From the NCBI RefSeq assembly GCF_002382885.1, contig NZ_NWVL01000006.1, positions 105,729 through 169,728 on the forward strand: a DNA stretch of 64,000 bases, given 5' to 3'. The number at the start of each line of letters is the position of its first letter. The first letter of the stretch is position 1. The notes beneath the pieces are model-generated. The model saw only the letters and a program-made list of their open reading frames with translations. It was not told the origin of the DNA and made no database searches. This document shows, piece after piece, positions 35,929 to 44,241 of the stretch. The position numbers and the translations under genes are program-made. Source of the stretch: Streptomyces sp. WZ.A104 (GTDB lineage Bacteria > Actinomycetota > Actinomycetes > Streptomycetales > Streptomycetaceae).

Positions 35929-37082
35929 CGGGCGGCGCCCTTCTCGTCGAGGAACGCCTCGCTCTGGGGCGTCTGCTGAACGGGTCGTAAGGACGCCACG
36001 CTTTCACGGATCACTCCGCTGCTGGCCCGAAGCGCATGGACCAACCTGTCGGCCAAGGTCTGAGGGAGCCCTCCGTCGTCCAGCCCGCAGGCGTGGACCA
36101 GGTCGCGGGCAGCGTTCGTTTTCCCGGAGGAGATCAGGTTGGTGAAGCGGGGGTTGGCCAGGCATTCGCGGGCGGCGTAGCCGTCGGTCGCGGCCATGGT
36201 TCGACGGTGCAGTTCCTCGGCGACGAGGTGTGCTGCGGGGCTGTCGGGCTGGTCGAGGAGGTCCAGGACGGTCAGCCCGAGGCGTGTGTCGAAGACGGTC
36301 GTACCGATATCGGGTTCGCGCTGCACGTAGCCGTTCACCAGCTCGGGGAGCAGGTCGTCGACGGGGCGGTGGGCGGCTCGGTGGCACATCACGGCCAGGC
36401 AAATGGTGACGGCGTTCTCCCAGGGTTCGCCGGGTGTCGTCTCGGCGACGAGGCCGGTGGCATGGTCCGGGTCGCCGTGGAGGGCGGCGAGTACGGCGAC
36501 CTGCCGGCCGTCCAGCATCCGCAGTCCGAGGCCGTGGTGTTTCTCGATGTGGGCCAGGGCCTCGGTCCAGCGGCCGGCGGTGGTCAGGGTGCGGGTGCCG
36601 TCGGCGAGGATCACCCGCCACAGCCAGGCGCGTACCTCGTCGCGGTCGGTGTCGCTGGTGGTCAGCTTCGCGGGGATGCGGACGCCTTCGAACTCTGCGG
36701 GGGCGACGTTGCTGACGGCGTCGAAGAGGTCGAGGAGGCGGTGGCGGCCGTCGTCGGTGTTGCCGGCGCGGATCTGGAGGCGGGCGAGGTTGACGACGGG
36801 TTCGAGGGCTCGGATCGCGGTCATGCCGGGAAGGGGGGTGGCGTGGAGGTAGGCGGCGGCGTGCTGGTGGCACCACTGGCGGGCGAGGTCGGGCAGGCCG
36901 AGGTCGGAGGCGAGGAGGGCAGCCTGGTTGTAGACCGCGGACGCCAGGCCCTGGTCCGCCTTCGTCTGGGCCGTGGCGGAGAGCTCGACCAGGGCGCGGA
37001 CGCGCTGGTCGAGCGGCAGGCAGGCAGGGCGGAAGCGGGAGATGAGGGGGAAGCGCCGGGCTATGGAGGCGCACGGGTCCAT
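35925..37082 (-). CDS. helical (TPR-like) hypothetical protein
   Basis: A 385-residue protein that appears almost wholly alpha-helical, with repeated helix pairs (TKADQGLASAVYNQAALLAS and RWTEALAHIEKHHGLGLRML). This suggests TPR-like repeats and a regulatory or scaffold role. No enzyme motif is visible. The ATG at 37082 has GGGAG about 6 bases upstream. It follows a strong hairpin (37118-37146) that ends the lanthipeptide operon, so it probably has its own promoter and leads the EEP gene. Confidence 0.6.
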   Translation of the reverse strand: MDPCASIARRFPLISRFRPACLPLDQRVRALVELSATAQTKADQGLASAVYNQAALLASDLGLPDLARQWCHQHAAAYLHATPLPGMTAIRALEPVVNLARLQIRAGNTDDGRHRLLDLFDAVSNVAPAEFEGVRIPAKLTTSDTDRDEVRAWLWRVILADGTRTLTTAGRWTEALAHIEKHHGLGLRMLDGRQVAVLAALHGDPDHATGLVAETTPGEPWENAVTICLAVMCHRAAHRPVDDLLPELVNGYVQREPDIGTTVFDTRLGLTVLDLLDQPDSPAAHLVAEELHRRTMAATDGYAARECLANPRFTNLISSGKTNAARDLVHACGLDDGGLPQTLADRLVHALRASSGVIRESVASLRPVQQTPQSEAFLDEKGAAR

Positions 37083-37117
37083 GGGAACTCCCAGGGAAGG
37101 GAACGGCGAGTGGGGCT

Positions 37118-37146
37118 GCGGGCCCGCCGTCGGTCGGCGGGCCCGC
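37118..37146. terminator. strong hairpin after the lanthipeptide operon
   Basis: A 12-bp perfect stem (left arm GCGGGCCCGCCG) with a 5-base loop lies just downstream of the fused methyltransferase gene. It probably ends the lanthipeptide operon transcript, which would separate that operon from the minus-strand run below it. Confidence 0.7.
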
Positions 37147-37155
37147 GCCGGGGGG

Positions 37156-39231
37156 CTACTGCCAGGTGACGAGGACGCGGTTGAGCGGGGTGTCGAGGAC
37201 GAACTTCCCGGGGCGCTGGTCGATGGGGGGCGCGTCGAGCGGCAGGAGCTCGAAGGCGGCTTCCCGGCCGCGGTACTCGCGGTCCCAGGTGCGGATGGCG
37301 TCGGCGACCTGGGAGGCGAGTTCCTCGCTGCCAGGGCCGTGGCCGACGACGCCGAACTCCCAGAGCTTGCCGCCCTCGGGTGTCTTCTCGTCCAGCAGGC
37401 GCCGGGTGAGGTAGGTGAGCGCGCCCTTGTCCACGGCGGCCGTGGAGGAGGGGTAGGGGTCCTCGGTGAGCACGGTGCCCTTGGCGTCCTGCGGGAACAG
37501 CATGCGGATCAGACCGGAGGGCAGGGAGCAGGAGACGAAGAGCTCCATCCACTCCGGGCTCTCCATGGCGCGGACCTTCATCCCGGTCCACTGCTCGGTC
37601 CGCGGCTGTTCCAGGACGCCGGCGAGGGCGTCGGCGTCGATCTGCTGCCCGGCGGGGGCCTGGAGGCGCACGGTGCTCTGCGTGGAGAGGGGGATGACGC
37701 GGCGGTCGTCGTCGGCGATGCCGCGCCGCAGCGGCATGAAGGTGTTCATCTGCGAGCCGGATGAGATCCAGCGGCCGTCGCGCTCCTGGTAGACGATGGA
37801 GCGCGAGACGCTGCCCTTGAGACGCTGGGGGGTGACGAGCCGGCCGCCGGGGGCGAGCTGTTCGAGCCAGGCAGGCGGAATGCCGTGTGCGCCGACCGTG
37901 GCGATGATCCGGTCGTAGGGTGCGCCCTCGGCGTGGCCGAGGGCGCCGTCGCGGGTGAGGGCCTGGACGTTGGTGAAACCGGTGTCGGCGAGGTGGGCGC
38001 GGGCGCCTTCGACGAGGTCGTCGTCGACGTCGATGGTGGTGACGTGTCCGTCGGGACCGACGAGGTGGCCGATCAGGGCGGCGTTGTAGCCGGTGCCGGC
38101 ACCGAGTTCGAGGATGCGCTCGCCGGGCTGGGCCTGGAGCTGGTCGAGCATGAGGGCGACGACGCTGGGCTGGGAGGCGCAGGAGATCGACGTGCCGTCG
38201 GTGTCGTACTTGATGTTCACCGGCGCGTTGGTGTAGGCGTCGGTGAGCGGCGCGTCGGGGACGAACCGGTGCCTCGGGACCGCGCGCAGGGCGTCCTCGA
38301 CCTCGGGGGTCCGGGCGTGGCCTTCGGTCTTGATCTGGTCGACCAGGGCATTGCGCAGGCGCTCGGCGTCGGCTTCGGGTGTGGTGAGCGTGTCGGTGTT
38401 CACCGCGCTGACGCTATCGGCGGCGGGGGTGTTCGCCTGGGTGGACGCGGTGTTGTCACTCGATCCCATGACTGCCTCTCGTGCGATGTGGAACAGGGTG
38501 TGCTGGTCTGCGGCAGGCAGGCCGGCACGGTTGGCGTGGAAGATCACGTGGTGGGTGATGACGGCGCGCAGACCGCGGGTCAGTTCGCCCCGCGCGGCAA
38601 GGTGGGCGAGGGTCGTGCCCGCCCGTTCGAAGGCGGCGATCCACTGAGCGTGGCCGTCCAGCGGCCCGCCCGCCCGGCACAGGCTGCGCGCCTCGGTGGT
38701 CATCAGCTTCCGCATCGCCGGCAGCAGGCTCTCGGAAAGGCCGGGAGCCGAGGTGCCGGGGCGCAGGGCGGCGGCGTTGCTCCACACGTCGCCCTGCTCG
38801 AACCAGTCGAGGTTCGCGGCGCGCATCAGGCTGCTCATCAGCAGGACGGCCATCTCCGCGCGGTCCAGGTGTCCGGGGCCTGCCTGGTAGGCGAGGAGGT
38901 GGCGGCTGTCCTCGTGGAAGAGGTCGTGCGCGGCCGCCATGGCTGCCGGGCCGCCGAAGGCGTCGGTCTCCGGCTCGTAGATCCCGGTCGTCCAAGAGGA
39001 CGCGATGCCGTCCGCGACCAGGTCGTCCAGCAGCGCCGTTACGGCCGGGGCAGGCTGGTCGGCCAGGTACCGCAGCGGCCAGGGCTGCTTGTTCATGAAC
39101 CACCAGCCGCTGAGCTGCCGGTCGGCTTCCGCCTCGCGCAGGACGGGGCCGAGGCGGTCGGCGATGGCGGCGCGCGCGGTCTGCCGGTCGGGGAAGGTGA
39201 TCTGGTGCTGCTGCCAGTGGTCGGCGAGCAT
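37156..39231 (-). CDS. thiopeptide-type elimination-like domain fused to FxLD-system PIMT methyltransferase
   Basis: A 691-residue two-domain protein. Residues about 1-250 resemble the thiopeptide-type bacteriocin (SpaB_C-like) domain (WWFMNKQPWPLRYLAD, GIYEPETDAFGG, AAHDLFHEDSRHLL). Residues about 290-691 are a PIMT-like methyltransferase of the FxLD system (ILELGAGTGYNAALIGHLVG, VTTIDVDDDLVEGA) with a C-terminal extension. Related enzymes in actinobacterial class I lanthipeptide clusters methylate a core Asp, which collapses to aspartimide and isoAsp. The ATG at 39231 follows AGAGGA. An internal in-frame ATG at 38469 has its own GAGAGG, so the methyltransferase half may also be made alone. 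Confidence 0.85.
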   Translation of the reverse strand: MLADHWQQHQITFPDRQTARAAIADRLGPVLREAEADRQLSGWWFMNKQPWPLRYLADQPAPAVTALLDDLVADGIASSWTTGIYEPETDAFGGPAAMAAAHDLFHEDSRHLLAYQAGPGHLDRAEMAVLLMSSLMRAANLDWFEQGDVWSNAAALRPGTSAPGLSESLLPAMRKLMTTEARSLCRAGGPLDGHAQWIAAFERAGTTLAHLAARGELTRGLRAVITHHVIFHANRAGLPAADQHTLFHIAREAVMGSSDNTASTQANTPAADSVSAVNTDTLTTPEADAERLRNALVDQIKTEGHARTPEVEDALRAVPRHRFVPDAPLTDAYTNAPVNIKYDTDGTSISCASQPSVVALMLDQLQAQPGERILELGAGTGYNAALIGHLVGPDGHVTTIDVDDDLVEGARAHLADTGFTNVQALTRDGALGHAEGAPYDRIIATVGAHGIPPAWLEQLAPGGRLVTPQRLKGSVSRSIVYQERDGRWISSGSQMNTFMPLRRGIADDDRRVIPLSTQSTVRLQAPAGQQIDADALAGVLEQPRTEQWTGMKVRAMESPEWMELFVSCSLPSGLIRMLFPQDAKGTVLTEDPYPSSTAAVDKGALTYLTRRLLDEKTPEGGKLWEFGVVGHGPGSEELASQVADAIRTWDREYRGREAAFELLPLDAPPIDQRPGKFVLDTPLNRVLVTWQ

Positions 39232-39247
39232 CAAGGTCCTCTCGGGT

Positions 39248-40516
39248 TCAGGCGACGAGCAGGAAGGCGTCCCAGCGGGTGTGGGGCGGGGCAGTACCGG
39301 AAGCGGCGAGGAGGCCGAGCCCGATACCGGCGGCGCCGTCGAGGAGCCCGGCGCCTGCGGGGCCATCAACGAGTGCCGCGCCCGCGTCCTCGGGTTTCGA
39401 GCCGAGCGGCAGCAGGCTGGCCAGCAGGTCGGGCAGAACGGCGCGGAGCCGGTTCGCGGTCTCGGGCGCGGCGTCGGCGGCGGTACGGACGGTGAGGTGA
39501 GCGAGTCCGGCGAAGCCGTGGCACAGGCCAAAGTCCGTGGTGGCCCACAGCTGCTCGGGGTCGGTGAGAGCGTCCAGGACGGCGTTCTCGGCGACCGCTC
39601 GGCGGGCGGGATCGCCGAGCGCGAGAGCGGCGAGCTGCTGGGCACGCGCTATGCCGACGGTTCCGTAGCACCACGAGGGCCGCCGGGCACCGGCGGGCGC
39701 GAGCCGGCCGGTGCGCAGCTCGTCGCGGGTGACCCAGTACGGCCAGGTCCGGTCCTGCGGGCTGGCGGTGGCCCAGCGATCGAGCCAGGCCAGGATGGTG
39801 CGCAGGGCCTGGCGCTGACCGCTGACCGTGGTGCCGCGACGGACGCAGAGCGCGAGCAGAGCCAGGACGGAGCCGATGCCGTGGGCCATGCCGGAGTTGC
39901 CGTGGCCGCCGGGGAAACGGTCGTCCGGCCGCCCGGAGGGCCCGGTGAGCGTCCACCACCCCGGCAGGGTGTCCCCTTCATGGATGATCGGTTCGGTCAG
40001 GCGTACGCAGTAGTCGAGAACCGATCGCAGGGCCGGGCCCGCCGGGTCGCGGCGCAGGAGGTAGCCGCCGAAGCCGGTCAGCCCGCGGATCGCGTCGAAC
40101 TCGGCAAGCGCCGGGAGCCGCCCGGCGTCGATCCGGCGGTGCGCGGCGTCCAGGCGGCGTTGGACGTCGTCGAGGACCTGCCGGTCCAGCAGGGCGAGGT
40201 CGCGTTCGTAGGCGCCGGGAAGTCCTTCGGCGGCGCAGGCCAGGACGTGCGCGAGCGCGGGGGCGCCGTAGAAGGGGTGGCTGTCGGCGCCGCTGGTGAA
40301 CGGCTGGCGGGCTGCGGCCGCGAGCCAGTCGTGGGCGCGCTGCCAGGGCCCGAGACCGGCCGCGGCCCGCTCGATGTGCAGCAGAGCGATGCCGATCGGC
40401 CCGAAAGCGAGGTGCTGTCGGGCGGCCTGCGTGCTCACCGTGGCGGGTGCGGTGCCGGGGTGGGCGAGGCGGTCGGCGATGCCCGCGGACAGGCTGAGGA
40501 CTGTGTCGTGGTTCAC
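39248..40516 (-). CDS. lanthionine synthetase C-family cyclase (LanC)
   Basis: A 422-residue cyclase. The zinc ligands are visible: C283 (SWCYG) and C332-H333 (LCHGFAGL). HGNSGMAHG (about 205-213) matches the conserved LanC loop holding the catalytic His. It joins Cys thiols to dehydrated Ser/Thr in the precursor at 43689-43862. The GTG start overlaps the LanB stop by GTGA. The fused methyltransferase gene follows 16 bases later. Confidence 0.92.
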   Translation of the reverse strand: MNHDTVLSLSAGIADRLAHPGTAPATVSTQAARQHLAFGPIGIALLHIERAAAGLGPWQRAHDWLAAAARQPFTSGADSHPFYGAPALAHVLACAAEGLPGAYERDLALLDRQVLDDVQRRLDAAHRRIDAGRLPALAEFDAIRGLTGFGGYLLRRDPAGPALRSVLDYCVRLTEPIIHEGDTLPGWWTLTGPSGRPDDRFPGGHGNSGMAHGIGSVLALLALCVRRGTTVSGQRQALRTILAWLDRWATASPQDRTWPYWVTRDELRTGRLAPAGARRPSWCYGTVGIARAQQLAALALGDPARRAVAENAVLDALTDPEQLWATTDFGLCHGFAGLAHLTVRTAADAAPETANRLRAVLPDLLASLLPLGSKPEDAGAALVDGPAGAGLLDGAAGIGLGLLAASGTAPPHTRWDAFLLVA

Positions 40517-43500
40517 CGGGTCCTCCTGGGGCGGGCGTTGAAGGCCAAGGCGGCAGCGCGGGCGAGGTGGAGGCAGATCTCCTCCTCGGGGAAGTTGACC
40601 GCCACGTGCCGCACGAAGTGGGTGTGCAGCAAGGAGGTCAGGACGTCGTCCAGGGCGATGCCCTCGGTGTCCGGGCCCGGCAGGTGCTCACGGTAGGCGG
40701 CAAGCGCGGCGGTACGGTCGGCCCAGCCCTCCACGATCGCCTCGCCGCCAGGGACTGCACGGAGCGCGGCAAAGTCGTCGTGTGGGTCGGCCAGGCGGAC
40801 GGCCTCGGTGAACTGCGGCCTTGGGATCGGCTCCGGCGCCCGGTGCGGGATGTGGTCAATCAGCCAGCGCGCGCCGGCCTGCGGGCTGCCGAGGAACGCC
40901 GAGGTGATCGCGAAGGTGTGGGCGGCCACCAGCGTGCGCTGCTGCGGGCGCCGGAGCTGGGAGAGCTGGGTGACGACGGCCCGCGAGTCCGCCCGGAACA
41001 CCTCCTCGGCGGCGCCCCACGCGCCCCCGGAGCCCCAACGGCCCATCTCCCGGTAAGAAGTGGGGTACCGCAGATCCGCCAGCAGCCCGGCCGTGCGCAG
41101 CTCGTCGGCCCACGCACTCACCGTACGGGCGGCGTCCGCGAAGCCATCCGGGTCCGCCAGAGCGATGCGCAGGCGAAGGTGCTGGTCGGGGTCGCGGAAG
41201 CGAATGAACCACCACGGCGGAGAGCCGAGCTCGCGGATGAGGTCGGGGACGTGCCGGGCCAGCACGGCGTCCTGACGGCGCAGGTCCCCATACAGGGCGG
41301 CCAGCAGCACCGAGGACGCGCCCGGCATCTGCGACTGGGCCCGCGTGAGGGTGCGGGCCGGGGCCGGCTGGGGCAGCGGCGGCCAGGCAGCGGACCGGGT
41401 CGCCTTGAGGGGGACGATGATGTCGTGGGCCCGGCCCTGGCTCCAGCCGTACGCCTGCGGCCCTGGCGCCTCGGTGAGCACCACGGCCGAGGCACGGTCG
41501 AGGTACCGGCGCAGCAGACTGCCGTGGGCGGCCTGGGCGAGGTCAAGGGGGAGGAGCCGGTCGCCCTGGACGAGCTGCACGTGCTGCGGCAGGCGTCGGC
41601 GGCTGCGCCACTCGCCGAGCGCGAGGTTCCATTCCGCTGTGGGACGGTCCCGGCCGGGCAGGTCGGCCGCTTCCAGCCGCCACCGGGCCGGGGAGAGCAC
41701 GATGCGGCCGTAGCGCAGGCGCGGGAGGAACGGCGCCGTCGCGGCAGCGCCCCAGTCGAAGGTGGTCACCTGGGCGCACTGGCCGCGCGAGAGCTCGGTA
41801 AGCAGCCGGGCCAGCGGCGGGGTGTGCTCGGTGAGGTTGAGCGCGTGCATGCCCACGGCCTCGATGCGACGGCGGAGACCCGGGGCGGCCAAGTACATCC
41901 GACGGCCGTCGCAGGCCACCGCGAGATCGGCTGGAGTGAGCACGTCCGGGGCGGGCGGCCGGTGCTCTTGCAGGCTGATCAGCAGCGGCAGGACGCGGGG
42001 GGTCCGGGTGACGTGCGCGGTGTCGGGCAGCAGCGGAGGGAAGGAGAGCTGGGCGGGGTCAGTGCCGAAATCGGCGGCAGGCAGGTCGGCCAGCCCCGCG
42101 CACAGCGTCTCGCGCGCGGCGGGATCCAGGACGCTGGCGAAGCGGCCCGTGCTCACCCCGGCGCCACGGGACACGCTTGTGACCTCCACGGTGAACCGGC
42201 CGCGCTGTATCTCGTCGACGCTCGCCGCGTGCAGCCGTACGCCGATCTCCAGGTGCGGCGGCACCCGCGGTTCCTTCGGCCCCACGTCCAGGGCGTCCAC
42301 CATCTCGTCGGTGAGCACCACCTCGTCGTGCCCGTCGAGCGCGGCGGCCTGGGCGAGGCGGACCAGCACGTCGTCCCGGGGGGAGATCCGCCGTCGGCGG
42401 GCGCCTGCCGGGGCCCCGGGGTAGCCGGCGGGGTAGCCGATGCCGCTGTCGGCGACGACATCGAGGAGGGGCACCATCGTGCCGATGCCGTACCGCTCGT
42501 AGAACCGCTGGTGGTACTCACCCAGCCCGCGCCCCCCGTACGGGCGGGCACTGAGCCGGGTGAGGACGATGGCGGCCCGCTCGACCTCGCGCGCCACCTC
42601 CTTGGGGAGCCGGAGGTGTGCGTCGAGGCGGAGGTCGAGCGCCAGCGGGTGGCGGCGAAGGCCCGGCACCAGCCGCCGCATCCGGACGGCCACCTCCTCC
42701 CGGTCATCCGCCGAGGCGCACTTCGGCAGCGCCGCGTGGACGGCGCGGAGGTCTCTGACCTTGCCGACGAGCGGGGCGAGGGCGTCGGCCCGGGCCGCGT
42801 CAAGCTGGGCGAGGACGTAGCCGAGGGCGTCGGTCTCGGTTGCCGGCGCCTGAAGGTTCGTGATCAGCACGCGCCGCCGGATCAGCCCTACCAGCAGCCC
42901 GTGGACCCGCTCGGGCACCACACCAGGGAACTCCGCGCCCAGCTTCTCGGCCAGGTCCTCGAACCGGACCGGCTCCTCCGCTGCGGCAAGGGCACTGCGC
43001 ACCGGGGCGGACAGCTCGATCGACGCCTCCACCGCCCGCCGCCCGTCGTCCTGATACGGGACGATCAGGCGCCCGTCCCGTACGAAGGCCGTGTTGTTCA
43101 CCATGACGGACAGCCACGGCAGCAGCTCTCCGCTCTCCTCCAGTTGCTCGACCAGCCGGGACAGCCACTCGGCGCCGGCCCGCGCGACGACCACATGATC
43201 CTCGCCCCAGACGGCGGCCGTCCGGTCGCCGAAGGCGGCGGTGGTCACGCCGGCGAACAGACCGAACGGCGTGGCCCGGTGCCCTGCCCGAAGCAGGTAA
43301 CGGACCAGGGAGAGCCCGACGCGCCGCACGTCGCGCCCGGAGGGAGACGGGGACGCGCACAGAGTCTCGACCTGGGCCCCCAGGTCCGGGCTGGCGTGCC
43401 GCACGGCCTCGGCCAGGGCGGATTCGCTCCAGACGGCGCGCACCCACGCGAGACGGCTGGCGGTGATGTCTTCCTGACCGGCGTTGGGGAGGGGGCGGTC

Positions 43501-43596
43501 GTCGAAGTCCGGGAAGGGAGTCTCGGCCGGGGCCGGTCGTGCGACGGCACGCACGAGGGCGGTCGCGCCGGCCCGGAATGCCGGTGGTGCAGTCAC
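40513..43596 (-). CDS. class I lanthipeptide dehydratase (LanB)
   Basis: A 1027-residue full-length LanB. The N-terminal glutamylation domain has TPFGLFAGVTTAAFG and RYGRIVLSPARWRL. The C-terminal 280 residues form the elimination domain (LAALYGDLRRQDAVLARHV, WWFIRFRDPDQHLRLRI). It dehydrates Ser/Thr of the precursor using glutamyl-tRNA. The GTG at 43596 follows AAGGAGG, which rules out the longer frame start. It is separated from the precursor gene by a hairpin and coupled to LanC. Confidence 0.93.
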   Translation of the reverse strand: MTAPPAFRAGATALVRAVARPAPAETPFPDFDDRPLPNAGQEDITASRLAWVRAVWSESALAEAVRHASPDLGAQVETLCASPSPSGRDVRRVGLSLVRYLLRAGHRATPFGLFAGVTTAAFGDRTAAVWGEDHVVVARAGAEWLSRLVEQLEESGELLPWLSVMVNNTAFVRDGRLIVPYQDDGRRAVEASIELSAPVRSALAAAEEPVRFEDLAEKLGAEFPGVVPERVHGLLVGLIRRRVLITNLQAPATETDALGYVLAQLDAARADALAPLVGKVRDLRAVHAALPKCASADDREEVAVRMRRLVPGLRRHPLALDLRLDAHLRLPKEVAREVERAAIVLTRLSARPYGGRGLGEYHQRFYERYGIGTMVPLLDVVADSGIGYPAGYPGAPAGARRRRISPRDDVLVRLAQAAALDGHDEVVLTDEMVDALDVGPKEPRVPPHLEIGVRLHAASVDEIQRGRFTVEVTSVSRGAGVSTGRFASVLDPAARETLCAGLADLPAADFGTDPAQLSFPPLLPDTAHVTRTPRVLPLLISLQEHRPPAPDVLTPADLAVACDGRRMYLAAPGLRRRIEAVGMHALNLTEHTPPLARLLTELSRGQCAQVTTFDWGAAATAPFLPRLRYGRIVLSPARWRLEAADLPGRDRPTAEWNLALGEWRSRRRLPQHVQLVQGDRLLPLDLAQAAHGSLLRRYLDRASAVVLTEAPGPQAYGWSQGRAHDIIVPLKATRSAAWPPLPQPAPARTLTRAQSQMPGASSVLLAALYGDLRRQDAVLARHVPDLIRELGSPPWWFIRFRDPDQHLRLRIALADPDGFADAARTVSAWADELRTAGLLADLRYPTSYREMGRWGSGGAWGAAEEVFRADSRAVVTQLSQLRRPQQRTLVAAHTFAITSAFLGSPQAGARWLIDHIPHRAPEPIPRPQFTEAVRLADPHDDFAALRAVPGGEAIVEGWADRTAALAAYREHLPGPDTEGIALDDVLTSLLHTHFVRHVAVNFPEEEICLHLARAAALAFNARPRRTR

Positions 43597-43626
43597 GAAT
43601 GCCTCCTTGAGCCGGGCGGGAGGGGC

Positions 43627-43665
43627 GGCCGGGGCCACCGCACCATCGGTGTGGCGGCCCTGGCC
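43627..43665 (-). terminator. attenuator hairpin between precursor and LanB
   Basis: On the minus strand the 92-base gap after the precursor gene can fold into an 18-bp stem with two mismatches and a G-U pair around a 3-base loop (39 bases in all). Partial terminators here are common in lanthipeptide operons and keep precursor mRNA in excess of the enzyme mRNA. Confidence 0.55.
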
Positions 43666-43688
43666 AGGTTCAGGCCGGATGGCCCAGG

Positions 43689-43862
43689 TCAGGCGACGTT
43701 GGTGGTGCAGGCGCCGCAGGTGGTGCCGCAGTTGTCGTCGGTCAGGTTGGTCAGCCCGGCGGCGTCGGAGACCTCCAGCAGGCTGACGTTCAGGGTGAAC
43801 CCGTCCTCCTGAGCCACGGGCTCCTGGACCTGGGTGGTGCTCTGCGCGATGTTGCGCGTCAT
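43689..43862 (-). CDS. FxLD-type lanthipeptide precursor
   Basis: A 57-residue precursor. The leader carries the FxLD-like motif as FTLNVSLLE (residues 22-30; Asn replaces Asp). The C-terminal core has three Cys (45, 49, 52), many Thr (38, 41, 47, 48, 53, 54) and an Asp pair (42, 43) in the stretch LTDDNCGTTCGACTTNVA. LanB and LanC should form up to three (methyl)lanthionine rings; the PIMT-type enzyme may act on Asp42 or Asp43. The ATG at 43862 follows GAGGAG by 5 bases. It is the first gene of the lan operon; its promoter must lie in the 220-base gap 43863-44082, where I see no clear -35/-10. Confidence 0.92.
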   Translation of the reverse strand: MTRNIAQSTTQVQEPVAQEDGFTLNVSLLEVSDAAGLTNLTDDNCGTTCGACTTNVA

Positions 43863-44082
43863 GTCAACTCCTCGTTGATAGATGGGGTGTTGCTGACTTG
43901 GTGGCGCTGCCAGAGGCGGGAGGCCGGAGCGTAGCCGGAGGGCTGGCTCCGTCCGCCGGGTTCTGGCCAACCCGACGCGAAGCCGCGGCGGGAAGCTTTT
44001 CCGGTCTCACCTGGGCAGGCGGGCCGGGGGCGGAGGGGCGGCTGCGCAGGGGCAGGCCGTAGGCGCCTACCTCGTAGCGCTG

Positions 44083-44241
44083 CTACTCGCCGGACGGACC
44101 GTCGGAGGGAGGACCGGACCCCACAGCCGGGCCCTCGCCACGGCGGCGCGGCCGGGGCCGGGTGGAGCGCCCGCGCCGGGGGGGGGCAGAGCCCGGCCCG
44201 GGGGCGGCACGAGTCCGGCCGGGCCGCGTGAGGGTACTCAT
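44083..44241 (-). CDS. 52-residue basic Arg/Pro-rich peptide
   Basis: A tiny frame beginning MSTLTRPGRTRAAPGPGSAP and ending SGPPSDGPSGE. It is strongly basic and Pro-rich, without Cys or hydrophobic stretches, and lacks a family match. Support is positional: its ATG overlaps the stop of the GNAT-like gene (ATGA), and it ends the operon just before the lanthipeptide promoter region. It could be a real small protein or a chance frame in very GC-rich DNA. Confidence 0.4.
   Translation of the reverse strand: MSTLTRPGRTRAAPGPGSAPPRRGRSTRPRPRRRGEGPAVGSGPPSDGPSGE

Noticed and set aside
37156..39645. Extending the fused methyltransferase to the frame start at 39645
   Set aside because: The extra N-terminal residues lie over the end of LanC and read as Pro/Ser/Arg noise; the ATG at 39231 with AGAGGA fits the domain start.
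40567..43812. Long plus-strand frame (1081 codons) opposite LanB
   Set aside because: The antisense shadow; LanB motifs and coupling support the minus strand.
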